64,000 nt of DNA, from NCBI RefSeq assembly GCF_007004065.1, contig NZ_VFSV01000004.1:1-64000 (forward strand). The letters run 5' to 3'. The notes under the pieces are model-generated. The model was not told the origin of the DNA and did not search any database. It saw only the letters and a list, made by a program, of their open reading frames with translations. Positions 17,982 to 27,077 of this stretch are shown piece by piece; the stretch's first letter is position 1; the number at the start of each line of letters is the position of its first letter. The translations under genes were made by a program, and so were the position numbers. The stretch is from Palleronia caenipelagi. Lineage in GTDB: Bacteria > Pseudomonadota > Alphaproteobacteria > Rhodobacterales > Rhodobacteraceae.

Positions 17982-18772
17982 CCGTCCATTTCATCGGCGC
18001 GGGCCCCGGCGCCCCCGATCTCCTGACCCTGCGCGGCCGCGATCTCATCGCACAGTGCCCCGTCTGCCTCTATGCTGGCTCACTGGTCCCGAAGGAAATC
18101 CTCGCCCATTGCCCCGAAGACGCCAGGATCGTGAACACCGCGCCCCTCGATCTCGACGAGATCGTCGCAGAAATCTCAGTCGCCCACGCGCAGGGTCAGG
18201 ATGTCGCCCGCCTGCATTCCGGTGATCTCTCGGTCTGGTCCGCCATGGGCGAACAGCTCCGCCGCCTCGACGCGCTCGGGATCCCCTATACGGTGACACC
18301 CGGCGTGCCCGCCTTCGCTGCCGCCGCCGCCACCCTCGGCGCCGAGCTTACCCTGCCCGGCGTCGCACAATCCGTGATCCTGACCCGCACCCCCGGACGC
18401 GCCTCCTCCATGCCCGAGGGTGAAACCCTCGCCAATTTCGCGGCCACCGGCGCAACCCTCGCGATCCACCTGTCAATCCAGAACATCACCAGCGTCGTCG
18501 AGGCCCTCACCCCCCATTACGGCGCCGACTGCCCCGTGGCGGTGGTCTACCGCGCAACCTGGCCTGACGAACAAGTCATTCACGCTCGCCTCAACACCGT
18601 CGAAGCCGCGCTGCCCGAAGGCATCACCCGTACGGCACTCATCCTCGTGGGGCACGCCATCGGGGCCACTGATTTTGCCCAAAGCCGCCTCTACGCGCCC
18701 GATTACGACCGCCGCTACCGTCCCCAAAGCGCCGACAGCCCGTGGATTGACTGGATCGATGACAATGCCTGA
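17978..18772 (+). CDS. cobM: CobM, precorrin-4 C11-methyltransferase
   Basis: This 264-residue SAM-dependent tetrapyrrole methylase methylates C11 of precorrin-4. Motifs [18 protein letters not shown] (N-terminus), [12 protein letters not shown] near residue 75 and [13 protein letters not shown] near 105 identify the family. The start is a TTG at 17978, overlapping the cobE stop (TTGA), with an AAGGAG ribosome site 7 nt upstream. This fixes the start despite the rare codon. An open frame continues upstream but is out of phase with cobE and not conserved. Confidence 0.92.
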   Translation: MTVHFIGAGPGAPDLLTLRGRDLIAQCPVCLYAGSLVPKEILAHCPEDARIVNTAPLDLDEIVAEISVAHAQGQDVARLHSGDLSVWSAMGEQLRRLDALGIPYTVTPGVPAFAAAAATLGAELTLPGVAQSVILTRTPGRASSMPEGETLANFAATGATLAIHLSIQNITSVVEALTPHYGADCPVAVVYRATWPDEQVIHARLNTVEAALPEGITRTALILVGHAIGATDFAQSRLYAPDYDRRYRPQSADSPWIDWIDDNA

Positions 18773-18859
18773 ACACCGCCTGACCGTCTCTTTGAGTTGG
18801 AAAATACCCAAATCCACCATTGGCCAGACGAGCCCCACATCGCAAAGGCGATATCACAG

Positions 18860-20167
18860 ATGACAAACGGCCTGATGATCTCCGCGCCCGCCTCAGGGAC
18901 CGGCAAGACCACGGTCATGCTCGGGCTCCTGCGTGCCTTGCGCAACCGTGGCCTCACGGTGCAACCGTTCAAGTCCGGTCCCGATTACATCGACCCGGCC
19001 TTTCACCGCGCCGCCTCCGGCCGGGCGTCTTTCAACCTCGACAGCTGGACGATGGCACCCGACCTGCTCGACACGCTCGCAGCCCACGCACATGACGCGG
19101 ATGTCTGCATTGCCGAGGGCTCAATGGGCCTTTTTGACGGGGTCGCAACTCAGGGCCGCACGGGCCATGGCGCGTCCGCAGAGATCGCCCGCCGCTATGG
19201 CTGGCCAGTGATCCTTGTCATCGACGTGGGCGGGCAGGCGCAATCGGCGGCAGCCACCGCGCTCGGCTTTGCGTCTTACATGCCTGATCTGCCCTTTGCG
19301 GGCGTCATCCTGAACCGCGTCGCCTCCCCCCGTCACGAACGGCTGACCCGACTGGGCATGGAGCGCGCGGGCATCGACGTGCTGGGCGTCCTGCCGCGCA
19401 AAGGCGACCTCGCCCTGCCCGAACGACATCTAGGTCTGGTTCAGGCTGTCGAGCACCCGGATCTGGAAACCGCGATCGAAGGCTATGCCGAATTCCTCAG
19501 CGCCCATGTGGATCTCGACCGGATCATCGCCGCCGCCAAGGCACATGGGATCGCTCCCGCCAACACGCCGCCCCTGAACCCGCCCGCTCAGCGGATCGCA
19601 CTGGCGCGGGATGAGGCGTTCTCCTTTACGTATCCTCATCTGCTCGACGCGTGGCATGCGGCAGGAGCAGAGATCCTGCCCTTTTCGCCACTGGCTGACG
19701 AAGCCCCAGATCCCGACGCCGATCTGGTCTGGTTGCCTGGCGGCTATCCCGAACTCCACGCAGGTCGCCTCGCCGCCGCCGGGATCTACCGCACTGCACT
19801 CCGCCGCCATGCGGAAACGCGCCCGGTTCACGGAGAGTGCGGAGGTTACATGGCGCTGGGGGAGACACTGATCGACAAGGACGGCACCGCGCACCAGATG
19901 GCGGGCCTCCTCGGCCTCGTCACCAGCTATGAACAGCGAAAATTCCACCTCGGTTACCGGCGCGCCGTGCTCCGCCATCCCCTGCCCGGCCTGACCCCCG
20001 GATCGGCTTTGCGAGGTCACGAGTTCCACTATTCAACGATCCTAGAAGCACCGGACACACCGCTCGCAGATGTCTTCGACGCGGATGGCAACCCGGTGCC
20101 GGAGACCGGCTCGGTGCGTGGGCCGGTGACGGGGACTTTCTTCCATCTCATCGCGCCAGAGACGTGA
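18860..20167 (+). CDS. cobB: CobB, hydrogenobyrinic acid a,c-diamide synthase
   Basis: This 435-residue enzyme amidates the a and c side chains using glutamine and ATP. The N-terminal synthetase has the P-loop SAPASGTGKTT at residues 8-18 and KSGPDYIDP. The C-terminal class I glutamine amidotransferase domain has the nucleophile Cys327 (HGECGGYM). I chose the ATG at 18860, which starts at the conserved strand with an AAGGCG element upstream; a TTG at 18797 is less likely. It is the last cob gene here; cobN, cobG-J and cobQ are not in the window. Confidence 0.93.
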   Translation: MTNGLMISAPASGTGKTTVMLGLLRALRNRGLTVQPFKSGPDYIDPAFHRAASGRASFNLDSWTMAPDLLDTLAAHAHDADVCIAEGSMGLFDGVATQGRTGHGASAEIARRYGWPVILVIDVGGQAQSAAATALGFASYMPDLPFAGVILNRVASPRHERLTRLGMERAGIDVLGVLPRKGDLALPERHLGLVQAVEHPDLETAIEGYAEFLSAHVDLDRIIAAAKAHGIAPANTPPLNPPAQRIALARDEAFSFTYPHLLDAWHAAGAEILPFSPLADEAPDPDADLVWLPGGYPELHAGRLAAAGIYRTALRRHAETRPVHGECGGYMALGETLIDKDGTAHQMAGLLGLVTSYEQRKFHLGYRRAVLRHPLPGLTPGSALRGHEFHYSTILEAPDTPLADVFDADGNPVPETGSVRGPVTGTFFHLIAPET

Positions 20168-20241
20168 GATCTGGCGCGGTCCCCCACAATACAGTATGAG
20201 CGCTCCGGTTTCAGCCGACTATCGGCCTGCGGAGAAAGCCC

Positions 20242-21075
20242 ATGTCAAACCCCGCCATCATCTGCGTCGCCATCACCGGATCCGTCCCGACCAAGGCGGA
20301 TAATCCCGCCGTTCCGGTCACTCTCTCCGAGCAGATCGAATCGACCCACGCCGCCTTTGAGGCCGGGGCCGCCATTGCCCACTGCCACGTCCGCGATGAC
20401 GAAGGCAAACCGACCTCTGACGCCGAGCGATTCGCCCGACTGAAAGAGGGCATAGAGGCCCATTGCCCCGGCATGATTATCCAGCTCTCCACCGGCGGAC
20501 GCTCCGGCTCGGGGCTGGAGCGCGGCGGAATGCTGCCCTTGCGACCCGATATGGCGTCCCTGTCGGTTGGCTCCAACAACTTCCCCACCCGGGTCTACGA
20601 GAACTCCCCCCAGCTCATCGAATGGCTGGCCTACGAGATGCGGACCTATGATGTCAAACCCGAGATCGAGGCCTTCGACCTGAGCCACATCTACCACGCG
20701 AAGCTGATGCACGACCGCGGCGAGATCCCCGAGACCCCCTATGTGCAATTCGTCATGGGTGTGAAAAACGCGATGCCGGCGGTCAAGCGCGTCTTTGATT
20801 TTTATGTGGAAACCGTGCATGAGCTCTTCGGTCCCTACGCCCCCTGGTGCGCCGCAGGCGTTGGTCGTCATCAGGCCGAAGTGAACAAATGGGCAGCTGA
20901 GGCGGGTGGTCATCTGCGGACAGGTCTGGAGGACAACATCCGGCTAGACCGAGACCGGCTGGCGCCGTCGAACGCCGCTCTGGTCGAACGCGCAGTCGAG
21001 ATCGTCACCCAAGCCGGACGCCCGTTGGCCACCCCCACTGATGCCCGAAAAATCCTCGGCTTGCGAGACCGCTGA
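20242..21075 (+). CDS. BKACE-family beta-keto acid cleavage enzyme (DUF849)
   Basis: This 277-residue TIM-barrel enzyme belongs to the 3-keto-5-aminohexanoate cleavage family. Known members condense a beta-keto acid with acetyl-CoA to release acetoacetate and a new acyl-CoA. The metal-binding HxH appears as AHCHVRDDEG near residue 47, and the conserved GLEDNIRL near 231 is present. The substrate cannot be read from sequence; carnitine, lysine and amino-acid breakdown all use this family. It lies 74 bp after cobB on the same strand and 99 bp before the next gene, so it may be its own transcript. Confidence 0.88.
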   Translation: MSNPAIICVAITGSVPTKADNPAVPVTLSEQIESTHAAFEAGAAIAHCHVRDDEGKPTSDAERFARLKEGIEAHCPGMIIQLSTGGRSGSGLERGGMLPLRPDMASLSVGSNNFPTRVYENSPQLIEWLAYEMRTYDVKPEIEAFDLSHIYHAKLMHDRGEIPETPYVQFVMGVKNAMPAVKRVFDFYVETVHELFGPYAPWCAAGVGRHQAEVNKWAAEAGGHLRTGLEDNIRLDRDRLAPSNAALVERAVEIVTQAGRPLATPTDARKILGLRDR

Positions 21076-21174
21076 GCATCCCAGATTGAAATAATTCAAA
21101 GCTTAACCATTCGTGAGGAATTCTAGCATAGCGATAGTATAGTGAATCTAACCCGACATAGGACCCGATGAACC

Positions 21175-22050
21175 ATGTCCCGATTAATCTGTGCCGCCTT
21201 GCTTGCCCTGCTCCCGTTCTCCGCGACCGCAGACGAGTTAAAGATCATTCGCAGCCAGCTGAATCGGGGGAATCTTCTCGACTATGAACGTCTTCTGAAC
21301 GGCCGCGATCCTTTGGAGGTCGAAGACTTTGGCGCTTTTGCCGACAATCGGATGGTTGCCGAGCACTTCATCCTTCAAATTGCACCGGTGCTGGGCGGGT
21401 GCGACTGTCGTGTCGTCTATGAACCCTACGATGTAGAAACGCCGCACGCCCGCACAATCCAACAGATCCGAGAGGGCGCGACGCTGACCCATGGTGTCGC
21501 GGGATTCAGCGATGACAGCCGCTATAGAGACGATGTCTGGTTGAGCGATCCCATTCTGTCCGCAGATGATTTCTATGTCGGACTCTATACGCATGACGCC
21601 CGCGCCGAAGTTCTGGCGACCGAAGACGACGAAGACCTCAAAAATCTCCGCTATGCCGTCGGTCGGCACTGGGAAATCGATAATTTGGTTCTGGAGCGCA
21701 ACGGGCTGACGGCAATTCCGGCGGACAACTGGGAGAGTCTGGTACAGATGATCATTCGCGGTCGGGCAGATGTGGTAATGCAACCGTTCCAGACGGGACC
21801 CGGCATGTCCTTCGAAGAGATCGCCATCGGCGAAACCTTCCTGCCCATTCCCGGCGTGAAGATGAAGTTTGGTCAGGGCCGTCACTTCGTGGTATCAAAA
21901 ACACACCCTGACGGAGAAGCGTTTCTGGCAGCGCTCAACCAGGGCATCAAGATCCTGCAACAGGACGGGCTGCTGAATGAAATCATGACCAACGCGGGCG
22001 TCGTAAACCCAAACGCGGAGGACCTACGCGTGATATCTTTCACTGAGTAG
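21175..22050 (+). CDS. Periplasmic solute-binding-like sensor protein
   Basis: The 291-residue product has a signal peptide (about residues 1-19, ending at TADE). The remainder resembles a type-3 extracellular solute-binding fold similar to proteins found next to quinoprotein dehydrogenases and sensor kinases. Two close cysteines (GGCDCRV near residue 74) may form a disulfide or metal site. No ABC permease or ATPase is adjacent. It lies 4 bp before a hybrid histidine kinase, so I infer that it presents a periplasmic ligand to that kinase rather than feeding a transporter. Ligand unknown. Confidence 0.78.
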   Translation: MSRLICAALLALLPFSATADELKIIRSQLNRGNLLDYERLLNGRDPLEVEDFGAFADNRMVAEHFILQIAPVLGGCDCRVVYEPYDVETPHARTIQQIREGATLTHGVAGFSDDSRYRDDVWLSDPILSADDFYVGLYTHDARAEVLATEDDEDLKNLRYAVGRHWEIDNLVLERNGLTAIPADNWESLVQMIIRGRADVVMQPFQTGPGMSFEEIAIGETFLPIPGVKMKFGQGRHFVVSKTHPDGEAFLAALNQGIKILQQDGLLNEIMTNAGVVNPNAEDLRVISFTE

Positions 22051-22054
22051 CCGG

Positions 22055-24229
22055 ATGAGACGAAGGCGGGACCCCTCCAATACAGAAGGAAGCCGCACGC
22101 GATCCCTTCTCGCGCGTAAGATTTTCGGCGTCGTGTTGGTGGTCACTCTGATTACAATGACCCTGATTTCGCTCTGGGGATTTGTTGAAGAAACCGAGAG
22201 CCGCCGTGAAGACGAACGAAGCCGGATCATCGCCTTCATCGATGCAATCGGTCCCAGTTTCGCCCGGGCTGCCTGGCAGGTGAATAATGAGAGCTTGTCA
22301 GTCCTGCTGCAGAGCATTTATTCCCAGCAAGGTGTCGTCAGCGTCACTTTCAAGGATGAACTCGTTTCGCTTGGGGCGGGTCCACGCGATGTCTTCGAAG
22401 GCGACTCTTCCCGCTGTGGCGAGATTTTCGAGAGGGATTTTTCTGATTTTATTTTTTCAGATCAGCGCCTTGGGTCTGGGCAGCTCCGAATCTGCTACGA
22501 CGGAAAAAAAATCGCAGCCGCTAGCCCCTCCGAGCTTTTAGAGCAGATCATGCCCTTTGTCGCTGGAGTTTTCGTCACTGCGCTGTTGATCGCGTTTCTT
22601 CTGTCGAAGATGATCGCTCGCCCCCTGCACGATCTCTCGGAACATCTGTATCGCGGAGAAAAGATCGAGAATTTCAGGAGATATCCGGACAACCGCTACC
22701 GAACCTGCGACGAAATCGACCAGTTGGTCCACGAGCTAAAGAGCCGGACACGTCAGCTCGAATGGGAGCAAAAAGTAGTCGAAATTTCCATGCCAGAAAT
22801 GAAAGACATGTTCGTTCAGACAGACAAAGATCTGAACGTCGTGCGCAATAATTCTGCTTTCATGTCTGCCATAGGCTCCACCGGGGCACCGGTGCGCCTC
22901 GATGCGGTGTTTGACCGGCGAACGTTGTTGACGCCCGGCCTGCACGAGAATGTACCCGGTCCGAACGAACGGCTCTATGAAGTGCGCACTGTGTCCTTTG
23001 GAACCCCCAGTGATCGCGGCTTTCTTTATGTCATCCGCGACCAGACCGAACTGCAACGCAAACAGCAAAGCGCGATCCACGTCGAAAAAATGTCTGCGCT
23101 TGGCACGTTGGCCAGCGGCGTAGCGCATGATTTCAACAATGTGCTGACAGGAATTGTCGGCCATGCCGAACTGCTGATTGATCGGGGTGGCCTGCCCGAC
23201 GACTCGATGGAGATGCTCGCGAATATCGTGAACTATGCTCAACGCGGCGCTTCACTATCGCGGCAGATGCTGAATTTCGCCCAGCGGAAAAACCGTACCC
23301 ATCGAATTATCGACGCGAGGCAACCGCTTAGCAACCTTCAAGAGATTTCCGAACCCCTGATAGGCAAAGCCGTTGAACTGGAAGTGAATATCGAATCGGA
23401 CTCACAGATCGATGTGGACATAGGCTTGCTCGATTCGGCCCTGATGAATCTGCTGATCAACGCGCGGGATGCGGTGAAAGACAAAGACCGCCCGCGAATT
23501 CGGCTCCTCGTGACGGACGAGAATCGCTCCGGTCAACCGTTTGTGCGCTATTCCGTTGAGGACAATGGTCACGGCATTCCAAAGGAAATGATGGACCGCG
23601 TCCGTGAGCCTTTCTTTACCACAAAAACCTACGACGAGGGTTCCGGGTTGGGTGTCGCGATGGTGACGGCATTCGTCGAGCAATGCGGCGGATATCTCGA
23701 TATCGAGTCCGAAGTGGATAAGGGTACCAGAGCCAGCATCAGTCTGCCCGTCGCAGCCCGGAGCAACACTTCCAAATCATCCAAGCAGCAGACCGGCCCC
23801 AGACAGCTAGCCCATTCGATTTTTGGTCAGAGGGTCCTGATCATCGAAGATGAGCCAATCCTGCTGGACATGACGGAACTTATTCTCCGGCGCCACGGAT
23901 ACATAACGGTGTCTGTCGGCAGTGTCAGCGCCCTGCGTGTCGCCGGGCTCCACAAGGAACGGTTCGATCTCGTCCTCTCTGACGTCGTGCTAAAACACGA
24001 GACGGTACTCGATGCCCTGAAACTGTTTAAATCAGGGGGAAATACATCCCCCTTCGCTCTCATATCGGGAAATTTCCCTGTCGAAATCGATTCCGAAATT
24101 CGCGCCATGGGGAATTTCCCGAGGCTGGACAAACCTTTCCATAACGCAGATCTGCTGGCTTTCGTAGAGAATGCCATTGGCGATCAACAGCGCACAAAAG
24201 CGCTTTTACCAGAAGCCGAGAATATATGA
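22055..24229 (+). CDS. Membrane-bound hybrid sensor histidine kinase
   Basis: The 724-residue protein has TM1 at about 23-43, a periplasmic domain of about 115 residues, and TM2 near 165-185. A HAMP-like linker, a PAS-like segment around 250-335 and a kinase core follow, with phospho-acceptor His358 (GVAHDFNN), N box LMNLLINARDA and G box DNGHGIP. A C-terminal receiver carries Asp643 (LVLSDVV) and the conserved Lys in LDKPF. No DNA-binding domain is attached, so output needs another partner or is internal. It lies 4 bp after the binding-protein gene and overlaps the aldolase gene by 4 bp, which ties sensing to sugar metabolism. Confidence 0.9.
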   Translation: MRRRRDPSNTEGSRTRSLLARKIFGVVLVVTLITMTLISLWGFVEETESRREDERSRIIAFIDAIGPSFARAAWQVNNESLSVLLQSIYSQQGVVSVTFKDELVSLGAGPRDVFEGDSSRCGEIFERDFSDFIFSDQRLGSGQLRICYDGKKIAAASPSELLEQIMPFVAGVFVTALLIAFLLSKMIARPLHDLSEHLYRGEKIENFRRYPDNRYRTCDEIDQLVHELKSRTRQLEWEQKVVEISMPEMKDMFVQTDKDLNVVRNNSAFMSAIGSTGAPVRLDAVFDRRTLLTPGLHENVPGPNERLYEVRTVSFGTPSDRGFLYVIRDQTELQRKQQSAIHVEKMSALGTLASGVAHDFNNVLTGIVGHAELLIDRGGLPDDSMEMLANIVNYAQRGASLSRQMLNFAQRKNRTHRIIDARQPLSNLQEISEPLIGKAVELEVNIESDSQIDVDIGLLDSALMNLLINARDAVKDKDRPRIRLLVTDENRSGQPFVRYSVEDNGHGIPKEMMDRVREPFFTTKTYDEGSGLGVAMVTAFVEQCGGYLDIESEVDKGTRASISLPVAARSNTSKSSKQQTGPRQLAHSIFGQRVLIIEDEPILLDMTELILRRHGYITVSVGSVSALRVAGLHKERFDLVLSDVVLKHETVLDALKLFKSGGNTSPFALISGNFPVEIDSEIRAMGNFPRLDKPFHNADLLAFVENAIGDQQRTKALLPEAENI

Positions 24230-24897
24230 ACAGTAACGACATGCGGCAGGACATTATTGAGACCTGCCTCGCGATGAAGCGGATGGGGATCAATCAGGGA
24301 ACGTCGGGGAACGTCTCCCTGCGACAGGGTGATGGGTTTTTGATCACGCCATCCGGGATGCCATACGAGCTGATGCGCCCGGACGATATCGTGTGGATGG
24401 GGTTCGAAGGGCAACTCCAAGGGGGCAAACCATCATCTGAATGGCGGTTCCACCTTGATATCTTGCGGAATCGACCCGAGATTTGCGCGATTGTCCATTG
24501 TCATTCGGTCCATGCCACGGCGCTGGCGTGCCAGATGCGCGAGATCCCACCCTTCCACTACATGGTGGCCGTGGCAGGAGGGTCCTCCATCCGCTGCGCC
24601 CCCTATGCGACTTTCGGCACGCAAGAACTGTCAGATGCCGCGCTTCTCGCGCTAACCGACCGCAAAGCCTGTCTGCTCGGACACCATGGACAGATCGCAC
24701 TGGGCAAAGATCTGCGTTCAGCTCTCAATCTCGCAGTCGAGGTGGAGACCCTTGCGCAAACCTATCTGGCGGCCTGCGCCCTTGGCGAACCACCCCTACT
24801 GCCCGAGGAAGAGATTGATCGGGTCCTTGAGCAAATCCGCCGCTTGGGCTACGGGCTGTCGCCGAACGACCTCGAAGCCAAGGGGAATGACAGGTGA
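24226..24897 (+). CDS. Class II aldolase/adducin-family sugar-phosphate aldolase
   Basis: This 223-residue protein resembles L-fuculose-1-phosphate and related class II aldolases, which use Zn to split a ketose-1-phosphate into DHAP and an aldehyde. The visible elements are QGTSGNVSLR near residue 24, the catalytic Glu in PSSEWRFHLDIL near 72, the Zn-binding HCHSVHAT near 92 and the third His in LGHHGQIALG near 153. The substrate is not determined. It overlaps both neighbours by 4 bp (ATGA from the kinase gene; GTGA into the next), so it is firmly in this operon. Confidence 0.85.
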   Translation: MNSNDMRQDIIETCLAMKRMGINQGTSGNVSLRQGDGFLITPSGMPYELMRPDDIVWMGFEGQLQGGKPSSEWRFHLDILRNRPEICAIVHCHSVHATALACQMREIPPFHYMVAVAGGSSIRCAPYATFGTQELSDAALLALTDRKACLLGHHGQIALGKDLRSALNLAVEVETLAQTYLAACALGEPPLLPEEEIDRVLEQIRRLGYGLSPNDLEAKGNDR

Positions 24898-25538
24898 CAA
24901 CCGGACACGCGCAGATTGATCGTAGCACTCTTGCGGAGAAACTGGTGCCGCTGGCGCAGAAAAACACCCGCACGATCGTTGCATTTGCCGGTGGTCCCGG
25001 CGCTGGAAAATCCACCCTTGTCGAAGCTTTGCTTGCGGAAATCGAGACCAACGCGCCCGGCGCCGCCGCGATTCTGCCTATGGATGGCTATCATTACGAT
25101 GATCTCTATCTGGAGCCGAACGGACTTCGACCCCGGAAAGGCGCACCAGAGACCTTTGATGTCGGTGGGCTGCGGACCACTCTGGCGCGACTGCGCGCCG
25201 ATAACGAGTCGCGTGTTGCGGTGCCGGTCTTCGACCGCTCCATCGAGATTGCCCGCGCGGGCGCCCGGCTGATCCTGCCCCAGCACCGGCTGATCCTCGT
25301 CGAAGGCAACTATCTGCTGCTGGAACAGGATCCGTGGACGGACCTGCGTGAGATGTTCGATATGACGGTCTTTGTGGACGTGCCTCTCGACATCCTGCGG
25401 GCGCGACTGACGGAGCGCTGGAGCGATCTGCCCGCCGAGGAAGCCCGGCGTAAGGTCGACGAAAACGACCTGCCGAATGCCCGCTACGTCGCCGACAACT
25501 CCACGACGGCTGATTTCACCATCATGAATCATGGCTGA
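24894..25538 (+). CDS. P-loop kinase of the uridine kinase/phosphoribulokinase-like family
   Basis: This 214-residue kinase has a Walker A motif (AGGPGAGKST near residues 32-41), an acidic PMDGYHYDD segment near 62 and a VFVDVPLDILRARLTERW lid-like segment near 160. These match the family often annotated as nucleoside/nucleotide kinase-like or fructose-transport kinase FrcK. Its substrate is probably a sugar or small alcohol, inferred from the flanking aldolase and xylulokinase genes. The start is GTG at 24894, overlapping the aldolase stop. Confidence 0.8.
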   Translation: MTTGHAQIDRSTLAEKLVPLAQKNTRTIVAFAGGPGAGKSTLVEALLAEIETNAPGAAAILPMDGYHYDDLYLEPNGLRPRKGAPETFDVGGLRTTLARLRADNESRVAVPVFDRSIEIARAGARLILPQHRLILVEGNYLLLEQDPWTDLREMFDMTVFVDVPLDILRARLTERWSDLPAEEARRKVDENDLPNARYVADNSTTADFTIMNHG

Positions 25539-25610
25539 TCTCCGCTTGATGGCTTGAGGCCGCGTCCACGCCGGGGCAAGCATGGCTCTAGGACAAATGG
25601 AGGGCGCGGC

Positions 25611-27071
25611 ATGACGTATCTCGGCATAGATCTTGGCACGTCGGGGCTGCGAGCTCTGCTGATTGGCGCGGACGGTGCACCCATCGGGTCCGCCGAGGCC
25701 CACTATACCGTCGCCACCCCGCATCCCGGCTGGTCAGAACAGGATCCGGGTCACTGGATCCTGGCGCTGGATCAGGCAATCGAAACACTGCGCGCAACTC
25801 ACCCCGAATTTGCCGATCTGCGCGGGATCGGGGTCGCTGGCCATATGCATGGGGCGACTCTGCTGGACAGCGAAGGCGCCGTGATCCGGCCCTGCATCCT
25901 GTGGAACGACACGCGCTCTCATGCCGAAGCGGCCCACCTCGACGCTGTACCCCGCGTGCGGGAGCTGTCGGGAAATATTGTTTTTCCGGGCTTCACCGCG
26001 CCCAAGCTTGCCTGGGTCGTCACTCATGAGCCCGAGAATTTCGCGCGCATGGCGCAGGTCCTGCTCCCCGCAGCGTTCCTGAACCGGTACCTGACCGGCG
26101 AGGGCGTTACCGACATGTCAGACGCCGCCGGAACATCCTGGTTGGATGTGGGCGCACGGGAATGGTCAGCAGAGCTGCTGAAAGTGGGCGGCATGAGCGC
26201 CGCGCAGATGCCCCGTCTTGTCGAAGGCTGTGCCCCCGCGGGTGTCCTGCGCGCTGACCTTGCACGGCGGTGGGGCCTCGGGAGCGACGTGGTCGTAGCC
26301 GGGGGCGCCGGAGACAATGCGGCAGCAGCCTGCGGGATCGGCGCTCTGGAAGAAGGGCAGGGATTCGTATCGCTCGGCACCTCCGGCGTCATCCTCGCAG
26401 CGCGCGACGGCTACCGCCCCGCGCCGGAGACGGCAATCCATACCTTCTGCCATGCCGTACCCGCGCGCTGGTACCAGATGGCGGTGATGCTCTCGGCGAC
26501 GGACTGCCTGAACTGGCTGTCGCGGGTCACAGGTGCCAAACCTGCCGAGCTGACGTCCCCGCTGGGCGAGACACTCGCGGCCCCCGGAGCGCTGAGGTTC
26601 CTGCCCTATCTCTCGGGCGAGCGGACACCCCATAACGACGCAGCAATGCGGGGCGGCTTTGCCGGTATCGCCACATCGACCGACCGTGACGACATGACCC
26701 GCGCGGTGCTCGAAGGCGTCGCCTTCGGGCTACGCGACGGGTTCGAAGGGCTGCGGGCGACGGGCTGCGCTTTTGACCAGGTCACCGCGATCGGCGGGGG
26801 GACGGGCTCGCGCTACTGGCTGAAACTCATCGCCACGGTGCTGAACACGCCTCTGGCGCTGCCCAAAGGTGGCGAGTTCGGCGCAGCCATGGGCGCCGCC
26901 CGTCTGGGACAGATTGCCAGCGGCGGGGGCAGCGTCGAAGACGTCATCCGTCCGCCTGAAATCGCAGAGGTGATCGAGCCGGTTGCGGATCTGGTCGCAG
27001 CCTATGACGACAGCTACCATGCCTTCCGCGCCGCCTATGCCCCGATGCGGCAGGCGCAACTCGGGGTCTGA
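25611..27071 (+). CDS. xylB: Xylulokinase-type FGGY carbohydrate kinase
   Basis: This 486-residue FGGY-family kinase is predicted to phosphorylate D-xylulose or a related ketose at the expense of ATP. Motifs are LGIDLGTSGLRALL at the N-terminus, the substrate-loop GVAGHMHGATLLD near residue 77, LWNDTRS near 100 and the ATP-site IGGGTGSRYWLKLIATVL near 400. I chose the ATG at 25611, just ahead of the first conserved strand. It is the last gene of the sensor/aldolase/kinase set. Specificity for xylulose is a family-based guess; other pentuloses or polyols are possible. Confidence 0.87.
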   Translation: MTYLGIDLGTSGLRALLIGADGAPIGSAEAHYTVATPHPGWSEQDPGHWILALDQAIETLRATHPEFADLRGIGVAGHMHGATLLDSEGAVIRPCILWNDTRSHAEAAHLDAVPRVRELSGNIVFPGFTAPKLAWVVTHEPENFARMAQVLLPAAFLNRYLTGEGVTDMSDAAGTSWLDVGAREWSAELLKVGGMSAAQMPRLVEGCAPAGVLRADLARRWGLGSDVVVAGGAGDNAAAACGIGALEEGQGFVSLGTSGVILAARDGYRPAPETAIHTFCHAVPARWYQMAVMLSATDCLNWLSRVTGAKPAELTSPLGETLAAPGALRFLPYLSGERTPHNDAAMRGGFAGIATSTDRDDMTRAVLEGVAFGLRDGFEGLRATGCAFDQVTAIGGGTGSRYWLKLIATVLNTPLALPKGGEFGAAMGAARLGQIASGGGSVEDVIRPPEIAEVIEPVADLVAAYDDSYHAFRAAYAPMRQAQLGV

Positions 27072-27077
27072 GGCGGC

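Noticed and set aside
15604-20167. Cobalamin riboswitch near the cob genes
   Set aside because: I found no B12-box-like leader; the genes abut or overlap with little non-coding room.
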